The translations under genes and the position numbers were made by a program. The notes below the pieces were generated by a model. That model was given only the letters and a program-made list of their open reading frames with translations, did not search any database and was not told the origin of the DNA. A stretch of DNA of 64,000 nucleotides, taken from assembly GCA_037954235.1 (NCBI GenBank), contig JBBMOA010000022.1, forward strand, positions 2,353,501-2,417,500, given 5' to 3'. The stretch comes from Aulostomus chinensis (taxonomy: Eukaryota; Chordata; Actinopteri; Syngnathiformes; Aulostomidae). Each line of letters starts with the position of its first letter. Position 1 is the first letter of the stretch. Positions 26,200 to 37,352 of this stretch are shown here, piece after piece.

Positions 26200-26889
26200 C
26201 TTTCTAGTTTGCCGACCTCACCTCTGTGATTGACAGCTGGTTGGCATCAGGTGAAGCTGCATCTGAAGGATTTCCAGGTCAAACAGAGCCTGTGGGACAT
26301 TTGGACAGCAACAAGGCAACAGATGTGACAGTTAAAGTCCAATCAGGTCTGGCCGTCACGACTACAACGCCAAGTCTTACCCAGGTCTTCAAAACCGGGC
26401 CTGCAGCTGTAAGCTGGCCAGCTAACCACCAGGAGGCGCTGCTGCTGCCTCAGCAGAGGTACCCTCTGATGATGAGAGTCTTTGGAGGGGGTTCTTGGAA
26501 TTTAGAGGGAGGCAGGAACTCTCCAGAAGCACATGTGCTGCCCGTGTGGTAGTCATGGTAACCGGGGAGACTACCAGGATAACAGCAGAGTGAAAAGGGG
26601 AAATGTAAAAGAGAAAATGTTCCTGATTTTTTCTTCAACTGGATGAGGAAGGGTATAATAGCAATAAACCTTATTTAAACAGAAGTGAGAGAACATAAAG
26701 GAGTGGAGATGTACAGTTTATCTAAGGGGCGTTTAAGGGTCGTCCATCTGGTTCTGGTTGAGACTCCAGGTGGATCCTGGAGCTCACCTCTCACCCAGAT
26801 CTCCTCTGAGCCTGAAGAAGCCACACAAGCACATCTTGGGTCTTCATGTCCTCGTTTCACAGGGCCCCCAGAATGAGCCTCTCGCTCAG

Positions 26890-26923
26890 GAGCAAGCAGG
26901 CTATCTCGCTAGCCTGCTTGCTC
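26890..26923. repeat. Perfect 13-bp inverted repeat, 8-nt loop
   Basis: GAGCAAGCAGGCT (26890-26902) and AGCCTGCTTGCTC (26911-26923) are exact reverse complements. Confidence 0.9.
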
Positions 26924-27206
26924 GCAGATGGCGTTCCAAGCTTTGTTAGCAGCAAAATTACAGAAAAAAAAACAGGAGTCAGCAAATGTATGAAAGATGT
27001 AGTATGAAATAGACTCGACCGCGCGGATGCACACACTCATCAGCAGGGTAGAAGACCTGGCAGCACACCGAGCACCAGGCTGGCCGATGCTGCTCGCTTT
27101 GGCTGAGAGCACCGGCACCAGATTGGGCAGATGGTCGAGATATGGGGGGGGACTGGTGACGCAAACATCACCAAACAGCTGAAACAACCCACCAGATACA
27201 GGTGGC

Positions 27207-27207
<1 letters not shown>

Positions 27208-27248
<41 letters not shown>
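27208..27248. repeat. (CA)n microsatellite
   Basis: An uninterrupted 41-bp run. Confidence 0.97.
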
Positions 27249-27250
<2 letters not shown>

Positions 27251-30200
27251 ACATTGACTTACAATCTTTTTTTTTTTTTTTAACTTTCTTAAACTCAAGA
27301 AGGCACCAGGCTGGTTTGTTGCATCTTTGAGGTCATGGGACCTCACCATCTCACCCGTCCAGGGGACCCACAATACCAGGGTATCCATGGAAACGCGTAC
27401 TTTACAGGCACATACGGTGTGCGCATGTAAATGAGGAGAAAAAAAAATCCACACACACACTGGAGATGTGAGCTGTCTGAAGGGTCTGAGTGCCTCCCGA
27501 TGGGCAGCTGAAGCACTTTGTTTCTAACCTGCATTTTATCATCCCACACGCACACAGAAAACACCTTTTAACAAAAATAGTAACTGACACTTGGGAGGTT
27601 TCCAATGAGAGAAAACTAATTTTCCTTTGCATTGTATTTACGAAAACACTAAAGGTTAAAAAGGGGGGGGGGGCATAAGAAAACAAACAACATTTGTTGC
27701 CACAGATGTGGTGGCTAACCTGTGCGCCACATTAGCTTAGCCTGGTGGTTCAGGGTCTGGAAAGTGTCTCGTACAGAGAGTTTGACCTGGTTGGGGCTCC
27801 AGTGAGCAAATCATTTGGTCAGAGGGTCAAAATAACAATGGCGATGCAGTGGCGGTAGCTCCTTGGTAGCGTAGCGTGCTAATGCTCGCAGCACTCAGCG
27901 GTGCTAGCTAGGAGCTTCTTACAGACGATAACTGATGACTCTCTTCAGGACTTGAGTTCAGAACTTAAAAGTCTGAGTACTGATACATCTAAAATACAAT
28001 CCAACGATCAAGCTGGCTGTTCTACACACGTTCAGACCACACAGCAAGACTCGACAGCCGCTCTGTTGGTGAGTAAGGAGAAGACTTTATTGGTGTTTGG
28101 AGAGAAAAAAGCCAGACCACAATCATCCCTGTGGACCGCACACAATACTGGTGAGTAGTCGGGTAGTATTGCGCTCAGGGGACGTTATAACAGTCAGTCA
28201 CAAGGAAAATTAGCTGAGAATCCACAAAGTTGTAGGAGAAATAACAAGGCTGTGCACATCATTATTACTAGCGTCATTGTTACCTGCGATGCCGTTTATC
28301 ACACAGCAGCAAACCGCCGCCGCCACCACTCCAAGAGCAGGCATGGAAAACCCGTCGTTGTAACATGCTGAACACAGTTACATAGAAAAATAGCACTGTC
28401 AAAAAGTTTCTGAAACACCAGTGAAGAAATCTTCAAAATCCCAGATATTAAAAAAACATGGCTTCCTTCCTCCATCATCAGACAGAAGATGCTCCGGGAC
28501 TTTTCTTCCAGGATGTAAATTCAAAAGTTTGTGTCTGTGTACATGACAAAAAAGGAAAAAAAGAAAGAAAGAAAAACAAACAAAAAAAAAAGACATAGAA
28601 AGCAAGAGTGGAACTACAGCTCCCATAATACACCTGGGCTTGGAACAGTCTGTAGGTGTCGCACACAGCGAACACGCTCATGGGAGGTTGCTTGGGGTTC
28701 AGGTGAGTGTTGAAATCCACCGCTTCCTCAAACAAAACAAGCTGTTGCATGAAACAAGTTTATAACAACATCAACAACCACAAGAGCAATAATAATCATA
28801 ATAATACCGTTAACTGCAACTGAAGAGAGGGTAACAATATTTTTAGCTTTTTGGTATTTTTAGGTTCTATTTGGTTGCCATCTATAGATAAAGACACTAA
28901 ACTGACCGCATGCTAAGCCCCTCCCCCAAGCTGCGATGAAGCGGTCGTACCTGAGGAAAAGGTGTGGAGTTTTAGGGTTCTCAACATGGTCGCATCACGT
29001 TTCTACTCCTCAGTAAAAAAAACAAAACGTTTAAGGAATGGATTAAACGGCGTTAGCATTAGCATATCTGACTAACCATGGCAAGAGTTAGCATGGCATT
29101 AGCGAGTGGTACAGGGAGTTCTCGCTGCAAGATCTGCCAGAATAATAACTCCACTTCCAACCGCCTAAGGGGGCGTGGCCTCCTCTCCCTCCATTTCCCT
29201 CAACCTTGTGCGGATGAATGAAATAAAGTTTGACGTTGCTTGAATGCGTTTCTCCAGATTTATGTCAGTAAATGTTCTTGAGGTGTCCGAACATTGAGGG
29301 GATTCGGTCGCTCCTCTAGGTTCTCAGTGAGTTTGCGGAGTTCCCTGAACTGTTACTGTACGTTACTTTGCAGTTTTCGTGACCTTGAGAGTAAAAATGT
29401 CAACCGTCAGATGGGCTTCAAAGTTACTTGATAAGCGTACAGCATAGGACCCTGGTTAAATCCGATGCTAAAGCTAAAAAAACGTTGCTGCCTCGAAACT
29501 TTTCGCAGCTTTTGTTGATGTTGAATCCTAACACGGTGCCTCTGTGCTGTTTGCTCACACTTGAGGTTACGTATAACTGCATCTAGTGTTAGCCTCTTAG
29601 CGTTAGCCCTGTAGCGTTAGCCCCGTAGCATTAGCTCTGTTTTGCTCCGTACTGAAATTGTTTGCACAAGATAAACCAGTTTCTCCTCAAAGCTGGACAG
29701 TTGTTCTTTGGAAGTATAATAAAGTTCATAGTATTTTGACAGTGATGAGGAGTCTCAGTTTACCGCTCATCCTTTCTCACACATACGTTTAAGAAACGTC
29801 GCCTGAACATTTTGTGCCCATATTTCAGTGTTTGTTCTGAAATTTGTTTGACAGGCAAGACGTCAGAAACAAAGGGGGGGGGGGCTTAGCGAAAGGTCAG
29901 TTGGTTTAAATTTCTGTTCCACTCTGAGTTAATAAACTTGGCTAAGAACAATCAGCGCCCAAACAGCCGACATAAATACACCTCCCACCCACAAATCAAC
30001 AAACCAAACCACAAAATCTGTCATTGAATCTTTTTTGCGTATTATTTTTAATATGTGTATTTAATACCTCAGACAAAAACACCTGAGAAAAAACTGACAA
30101 ATGATTTCAATAGGTTTTTTTTGTAATATATTCAATTATGTATATTACAACTATAATCACATGTTTCAAGCATATATCATATACACATATATATCTAGTG

Positions 30201-30414
30201 AGAGAAGAGTTTAATACAGTTGTATGGTACAGTAGCAGTAGGGTGCATTTCTCGTTTCTCATTGGAAAAGTTTGTAGGAGAGGTATAGACAAGTGTGTAA
30301 ATCTATATACGCTTTGTCGATACAATATGCAACAAAAGAAAGAAAGAAACTAAAAAGAAGGAATAAAAGACAAAGAAAGGGTATAGGCAGTTCAGTACTG
30401 TGTTTGCAATTATG

Positions 30415-30422
30415 TATGTGTG

Positions 30423-30468
<46 letters not shown>
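30415..30468. repeat. (GT)n microsatellite
   Basis: A 54-bp run with a single GCG interruption. Confidence 0.97.
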
Positions 30469-30469
<1 letters not shown>

Positions 30470-30778
30470 ATCAAAGGTGAAGGATCATATCAGATCAGCA
30501 CCATAGAAGTCCATAACAACATCAACAACAACAATAAGGGTTAGAACCTGGGTGAGAACCGCGAGTGAGTTTGTTTGTGTCTGCATGCTGAAGGTTTAGT
30601 CACTGTTCGATCCGGGGAAAATCCACCCTGAACCAGTTAGTATTTCATGTTTTTGCACTACTAAAGGAGTAAATCCAGAGGAGAAGACTGCGATCTCGTA
30701 GCGTGATTAACAATTTGTGTGAGCAAGACGCGTTCGCCAAAATAAACGCAAACCTGCCAGCGAAAATTCTCCACCTTA

Positions 30779-30784
30779 TTTATT
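30779..30784 (-). terminator. Candidate poly(A) signal AATAAA downstream of dbp
   Basis: The + strand reads TTTATT, giving AATAAA on the minus strand 1.57 kb past the dbp stop. It is the closest canonical hexamer I found in the right orientation. A MITE (30903-31255) would then lie inside the 3' UTR. Confidence 0.2.
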
Positions 30785-30902
30785 CTCAAACATCTGCTCA
30801 CATCCAGCTGTTGGGACACTTAAAGCCATACTTCAACCATAAATCATATTTTGTCCTCACAAAGATGCCCCCCCCCCTTCCTAGGTTAAGTCTTTGAGAC
30901 GC

Positions 30903-31255
30903 CACAATGCAGGAAGAGCCAGCCACGTCTCTTTAGCTCAAGCCAAGGGAGGCGAGCAGCACAACTGTCCAAAAACGTGGGTTCTGAACGCCCCAGGTCA
31001 TCGACAGGTACGGCCCACGCGGTCTCTGTCCAGTCATATTGACCTCACGCCAACCCGGCCAGTTCATTCACAACAGAGCCACACGGGAAGTGAGTTGGTT
31101 TGCTCGCTGTTCATCTCAATCCAGGTGTTTTTACTGACTTACTGATGGAGCAGCTGGATGAGAAGGTGAGGCTCGCACCAGCAAAGCTTCAGCAGATGTT
31201 TTTGGACAGTTCTGCTCTCAGTCTCCGTTAGCTTGAAGCTACAGTGATGCAGGAG
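30903..31255. mobile_element. MITE-like palindrome (GCAGGAAGAGCCAGCC family), copy
   Basis: The left arm has TGCAGGAAGAGCCAGCCACG and ACTGTCCAAAAACG. The right arm has TGTTTTTGGACAGTTCTGC and GTTAGCTTGAAGCTA, the inverted counterpart. The terminal part of the right arm is degraded. Confidence 0.7.
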
Positions 31256-31619
31256 GGGGACAGTGAATATTTGTGAGGCGAAGTGTATGCTTCAGGTGAT
31301 GTATCGCTTCGGTGACCCCCCCCGCCTCCCTCGCCTGTGAGTGTAAAGCCCTGCTCGTATTTCAAAGTCAGACACGGAATCCAATAGAAGTTAACAAATC
31401 AAGCGCTTGAATGAGCCCACAAAAGAGAACAAACAAAAATTTACTAAAACTATACAATTTTTGTTTCACTGTCTTGCTCCTAGCACCCCCAACACAATCG
31501 TTACTAAGATGCCTCGCCTCGTCTTGCACCGTGTGAAATACCTGATTCAACCGTGATACATTCTCTGCTTCACCTCCGACTAACCCGCGCCACAAAGTCC
31601 AAAATAGATTATTTGTCGT

Positions 31620-32348
31620 TTAGCAATGAGGGAGGAAAAGCGCTTCGTGTGGCCCCATGACTGTCCAGCTAACAGCCCCTCCCGCCCCATATATAAAATA
31701 TACAAAAATTATCTCCAAAATCCTCCTCTGGTTCACCTCTGCTAATAGAAAAATATACAGTAATCCTATGTCAAAATCTCTTTGCATTATGGACGAAAAC
31801 CCTGCACCTTCTCCTCTCTGCTGGACCAGTCTCGCCTTCCTGCCCAGTTCAAAAATATACATGTTTTTTTGTCCTATATATAGAAAAAATTACACATCTG
31901 ACCTCTCCTGGCTTGTGTTCGTGCCTTGAGCTTAAAAAGTGAGATTTCACTGGCATAATGTGAAGTCAACACCCTACTTGAACTGGCCGGAGCAGCGGCC
32001 GGAGCGCACTACTTGCAAAAAACGCATTGCGACACTGGGCGTTACCGCAGCACCGAGGGTGACGCAGCTGCCGAGGTGACACACGGTGAAACAGTACGTT
32101 GTGTGGATCAGCTGAGCAGCGAGAACAAGGAGTCAAATCAGAAAGAAAATGGTGCCGCTGTGCTTTTCTGTTGTGACTTCCTGAAGCACAAACACCCAGT
32201 GTCGCACGGCGCTTACTGCAGATCTACGCCAGCCTTCCCCTCGCCACTTCAACTAAAGTGCTGCTGTTGGTGGGTTGCCTTGTACCCTTTTCTCATCTCC
32301 TCTTCCCCTCCTGCCCTTCCTCCATCCTCCTCTTCTTCCTCCTTCGCC
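31620..32348 (-). other. Probable proximal 3' UTR of dbp
   Basis: Directly follows the dbp stop codon. It includes an AT-rich block (31680-31900) with three copies of TGTATATTTT on the minus strand. There is no AATAAA on the minus strand here; the nearest is at 30784-30779, so the true 3' end is unknown. Confidence 0.45.
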
Positions 32349-32564
32349 TCACAAGTCGCCGTGCCGGCTCTCGTACTTGTTGATGATGTTCCTGCAACGG
32401 CCCAGCTCTTTCCTCATGTCGGCCACTTCCTGGCGAAGGGCGGCGTTCTCTCGCTCCAGGAAGGCGGCTCGAACTGAGATCTGGTTCTCCTTCAGCCGCC
32501 GGGCGTCCCGCGAGCGCTTGGCCGCCTCATTGTTCTTGACACGCCGGCTCCAGTACTTCTCGTC
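32349..32564 (-). CDS. dbp: dbp coding exon 5 (bZIP domain, residues 306-376, stop)
   Basis: The acceptor is CAG at 32567-32565, and the exon opens with DEKYWSRR. The basic region KNNEAAKRSRDARRLKEN has the bZIP asparagine, paired alanines and Ser-Arg. The zipper heptads fall near L341, L348, M355 and C362 of the full protein. The C-terminus reads NKYESRHGDL then TGA, close to the KYExRHGPL end of HLF and TEF. The length (71 codons) is normal for a PAR-bZIP last exon. Confidence 0.97.
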   Translation of the reverse strand, partial: DEKYWSRRVKNNEAAKRSRDARRLKENQISVRAAFLERENAALRQEVADMRKELGRCRNIINKYESRHGDL

Positions 32565-35500
32565 CTGCGTCGGCGGCCGTGTGGTATGTTGGGGTGTGTG
32601 GGGAAGAAGGTGGGGGAGGGGGCACAAACAGAGAGCGGGATGAGAGGGGTCAGTTACATGACCGAATGATGGGTGGAGAGGAAGAAGGGACGGAAGACAG
32701 GAAGAGTTGTGACCACAAAACTAACCATGGCGACCATCAACACCCAAACACTGGAAGGATCTCTGCCACTGACGAGCAACTCAACGGTTCGCATCTCACT
32801 TGAAAATTTTCAGACTTACAAAAGTGACTTATTTTCAGTCTGAGGTGGCAACCAAAGTCCCTCAGCTGCCAATCAGATTCCACGATATAACAGGAAAATA
32901 ACCGCCAACCATTTCCACAATCATGAACTTTTTCAGTCTTTTTTCTGATTCAGATGGTTGGAGACGAAAGATGCCGTTTTGGAGAACAAATTTTAGACGT
33001 TTTACAGAATAAATTTCCATCATTGACATCTTCAGCTTTTTCTTTTCGCCAAGAGAAAACCGACGGCGTTTTTTTCTTGCGCTCTTGCCTCGTACAGGCG
33101 CAGCACCTCAGATTCAGGGAAATTTAGTGACTCGCGCAAAGCGTAGAATGAGACATTACAGGCAGGGCGACAGGTGGCCGCAGAGTTCCTCTCCAGCAAC
33201 TCGATGACCGTGAACTTCTTGGAGTTGCGTTGCGTCAGTGGGAGGAGGGCCGAGAGCCACAGCGATGCCGCGGTAAATGTTTGGACTTGGTGAGCTGAAT
33301 TGGAACGAAGCAGCGAGTAAAATCTGGTCGGGATTCCCGTCTGATAGATTTATGCTGGTCTGAGTGTCTTAATCTCTCCATAAATTACGAGCGGCGCCGG
33401 CGGAGCTGCAGCTGCGAGGCAGCGATGAGCCCAGCACAAACAGCCCAGGAGGATTCAACAGTCTCGTGTTTCCACATCAGTCAAGAAGCTGCGAGGATTG
33501 AGGACCTTCACCGCTAAGTCCAGCGTCACAACGACCTAAAGGAAGCAGGCACGGGACTGTACCGCTGGAAAACTACCTGCTCATGAATGCTGTGCTGAGG
33601 GATGCGTGGGAGATGTAGTACCTTCTGCTCGTCCGGCACCAGCATCTTGCGGGCCTTCTTGATCATCGGCTGAGGTTTCAGCTCCTCCTCGCTGAAGCGG
33701 TGCCGCCGCGGGTCAAACGCCTCCTGGCCCGGTACGCTGGACAGCGCCAGGTCCGCTGGGTCAGGGTCAAAGTTCACCTGGATGTCGCTGCTGCCGTTGG
33801 CACCTGCCGGAGGCCCAGGGGGTTCGGGGGGGCAGGTAGAGGTGGGGGACTGATCCTGAGGCACCGCCTGACCTCCTGAGGAGGAGACAGACGTGATGTC
33901 ATGTTAAGAGCTCATTGTCACACAAATTTAAGCAAAAACTGGAAATGAAGAGAAAAAGGAACACGAGTGAAACAGGAGCAGTCAGCAGCAAACGCAGCAG
34001 CAGAAGAAGAGACTGCAGACCCTGGCACGTTCTCCAGGCTGAGGAACTCCGCGGTCGTCGGGTCACGTGACCCTGCTGTTGCTGCCGCACACCGGCCAGG
34101 ATGCCAGAGACGTTACCGGCTGCTCCTGTTCACACTTCACGCATCTATTCTTTCAATCTTGGGAAAAATAACAACAACAGCAGAAACCCCACTGTCAGCA
34201 AACTTCCAGCACGTTTTTGGGAAAGCGAGGCCGAGTGGCCCGTTTCCATCGACCTTTTCCTGTGTGACGCTTCCAAGTATGCAGGTGGAGAGACCGTGTG
34301 GTGGTTTGTTAGTCAGGCTGCAGTTACAGCTGGTAAAACAACAAATATCGGCTCCTCTGACCACCGTTGTATTGACGGACTACCACACAGGTCCGCTCTC
34401 TCCCACTGAGGAAGCTCTTCCTGAGTGGATTTGCCTCTCTAGTTCTGGCTGATGCGTGCCTTGAGTTTTTTTTCCCCTCTGTTACTTTCTTTGTAACTGC
34501 AGAATGCAGAAAGAGCCAGTATCTTTAGCTTGGAGCTAACGGTGGCTAACAACAGCCGAACTGCCCAAAAATGAGTTTGCAAGCTCTGTGCTCATTGGCT
34601 GGATTTTCCCAACTGACATGCTGTCGTGGGTGTGAACAGACGTTTGTGGTAAGTGCTGGTGATGTTAGCCATTGGTCATCAGTAGCATCAAGCTAAGTAT
34701 ACGTGGCTGGCTCTTTCTGCATTCATGGAGTCACGCAGAAGTAATGCAAGGAGGAAGGAAGGAACATCTCAGTGGGCTGAGTACACGTACGTGTGAGCGC
34801 TTCACTTCCTGGGCGGCGTGTCACTGGGTTCACGCCACCTCTCGTGTTCTTTGACATCGTGAGCTGCTGAGGCTGGAGCTGCAGAGCTGTAAAGAGTCCT
34901 CTTTCCTTCAGAGCTTTGTTAAAGCTGCAGCGCACATTGATGTGGGAGTGCTGATGGCTCTGGCTTGGTCTTATCAGCCAACACCACTGGGAGTCGCCAG
35001 ACACTTCATTCTGTTTTACTGGACCTCTGAGCCGCGCCGTGACAGCTGCGGATGCTGGGATTTGAGGCACAAATGCAAAGCTGCTGTTTGTCAGGAGGCG
35101 GAAGGTCAGAAGACGGCCAGTAGGGAGGCTCAGCCCCAGACTCTGGAGATGAGAGACCTGCTGAACTAAACAATCTCAAGAATTGGAGCTGAAGTGGCAG
35201 TTTGGTCCTGAGACGGAGGATTTTTCTGACGGCGTTTAGGGGAAACGTCCCCGCTTGAGAAGAGCTGGTTTATAGTTTGAGCTGCGATCTGTGTGATCAG
35301 GGCTGACAACTCATTCAGACGCAATAAACGCAGCAGGACCAGCTAATTGTTTGTGTCGCCATCCAATTATCATCGACTTGTTTGGGTTTCATCCGCAGAT
35401 TAGAGCCTCAGTCACATGTCAGAGGCTAACACGCCAAAGATAACGAGCAGACGAGAGGTCTGATCCGTCCAGCAGGACGATGAGCCTCCTCAGAGCGAAC

Positions 35501-37285
35501 GTGACTCAGCACAACCACTGAACAGAGTCAACACACGTCACAGATCCTGAGGAATACTCAGTCCTAGGTTTTTGAGTAGTCGTGTGTATATCTGCTACTT
35601 TAGTCTACTGTATCGCAGTACAGCGATTCCAAAGTAATGGATCGGCCGCAGGACAGTTCATCAACAAAACATTTCATTACATTCATTACTGAATTTCCCT
35701 CTGGGATCAATAAAGTATCTCTCTATCCATCCATCCATCCATCTAACAACATCTGCGTAACAGAAGAAGAAATACCTCGGAAAAGGCAGTAACTATACAT
35801 TTTTTGTACTGCATTTAGGTGTCAGATTCAAAGGATTGAAAACAATGTTGTAGCTTAGCTTAGCGCCACATGAATGGGCTGGTATCCACATCTGCTGCAG
35901 ATGTGTCGATACTGCATGGCAATAAGAAGTAGTACTGCAGTGGTGTTTTATTTTGGTCCCGCACAGCATCAGTATCACATATTGATGGGTTTAGCTGACA
36001 TTCAGTGTGTTTATTACCTGTCAGAAGCTTCTGTTAGTATTTTTAAGCAGTTAACTAGCTTGAATTCTGTTCATTTTACCAATGTAACCACGCTTGTGAG
36101 GGGGTTGGAGCGAGCAGGTCCGAGGTATCGAACCCCCGACCTGCCAAAAAATGTGACTTTAAGACAGTAAATGAGAGCAAAACAGCTCTGGAACAACAAC
36201 TGGACCCACACGTGCTGCAGGAGACTGGACCGCTGCCACGGAAGCTACAGCGAGCGACGGTGAAATGCTGCTATTTACCTGGCGGCAATGCGCTAAATGA
36301 GCGTAACGCCTTCACGTCTAAGAAGACAGCAGCAGCAGAGCCGCGGCCTCGTGTCTCCCCTCACATCTGCGGTTGGTGGCGTGGAGCATCTGGTGCAGGG
36401 GTGTCCAAACTGGTCCAGTCAGGGCCGGTGTGGCTGCAGGTTTTCATTCCAACCCAGCAAAACCAACACCTGATCCAACAAATGAGCTGTGTGGACACGG
36501 CTTAGTTGATTTAAGTAGAATCAGGAGTTGCTGTTGCTCGGGTGGAATGAAAACCTGCAGCCACACCGGCCCTTACTGGACCAGTTTGGACACCCCTGAT
36601 CTAGTGGGAGGCGCCCAGCTGACGGCGGCGCACGTGTGTGGCCTCACTCACATTCACACCAAATTGGTATTTGAGCCGGATTACACGGTCTGATTTACAT
36701 GGAACCATCAATAGTTCTGTCACACACTCACAAACCAAACAGCTGTGGTGTTGAAGTGGTGCAGCGGTGACTGGCTACGGTCACATGTTCTGCACACTCC
36801 ATCATGCTTCCTCCGGCGAACAGCGAGCCAAGAAGGAGGCCCGCCAAGACCAGTTTCCATTGAGAGGATTGGCCTATGGATGCTGCGCCATGTGCTCGCA
36901 TTGATTTCCCTCCAACTTCAGCGGCAAACTTGTCTTTTCTTGAAACTCGTCTCCACAGTCGGATGCTGCTGTTCTACCACATCACACGCACTGTCGCTGA
37001 GGAGCCAGCAGGTGGCAGTGTGGAGCCGGGCAGCCTTGGCAGGGCCAGCAGATCTCCTCCTGCTGGATTTATTCAAGCGGAGGAGATCAGGGTTTTGTTT
37101 AACCCTTCACGGTGCTGGATGGGAGGAATCTGCCTCAGCTGCTGAACTCCCAGGCAGGAGGACCAGAGGAGACCAATCAGAAATAGAGAGACATGAAGAT
37201 GGCTGCTCCAGTAAAAACGCGCTCAACTGCTACAGGATGACGACGATGCACAACTGAACACACACACACACATATATATATATAC

Positions 37286-37352
<67 letters not shown>

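Larger units (their letters stand above)
25900..30400. other. No gene recognised
   Basis: Contains a 32-bp tandem repeat, a CA tract, a small perfect hairpin, and repeated GTTAGC words (29580-29640). No supported exon. Confidence 0.55.

Noticed and set aside
36124..36134. tRNA gene on the minus strand
   Set aside because: A B box is present, but there is no A box or foldable cloverleaf at the right distance.
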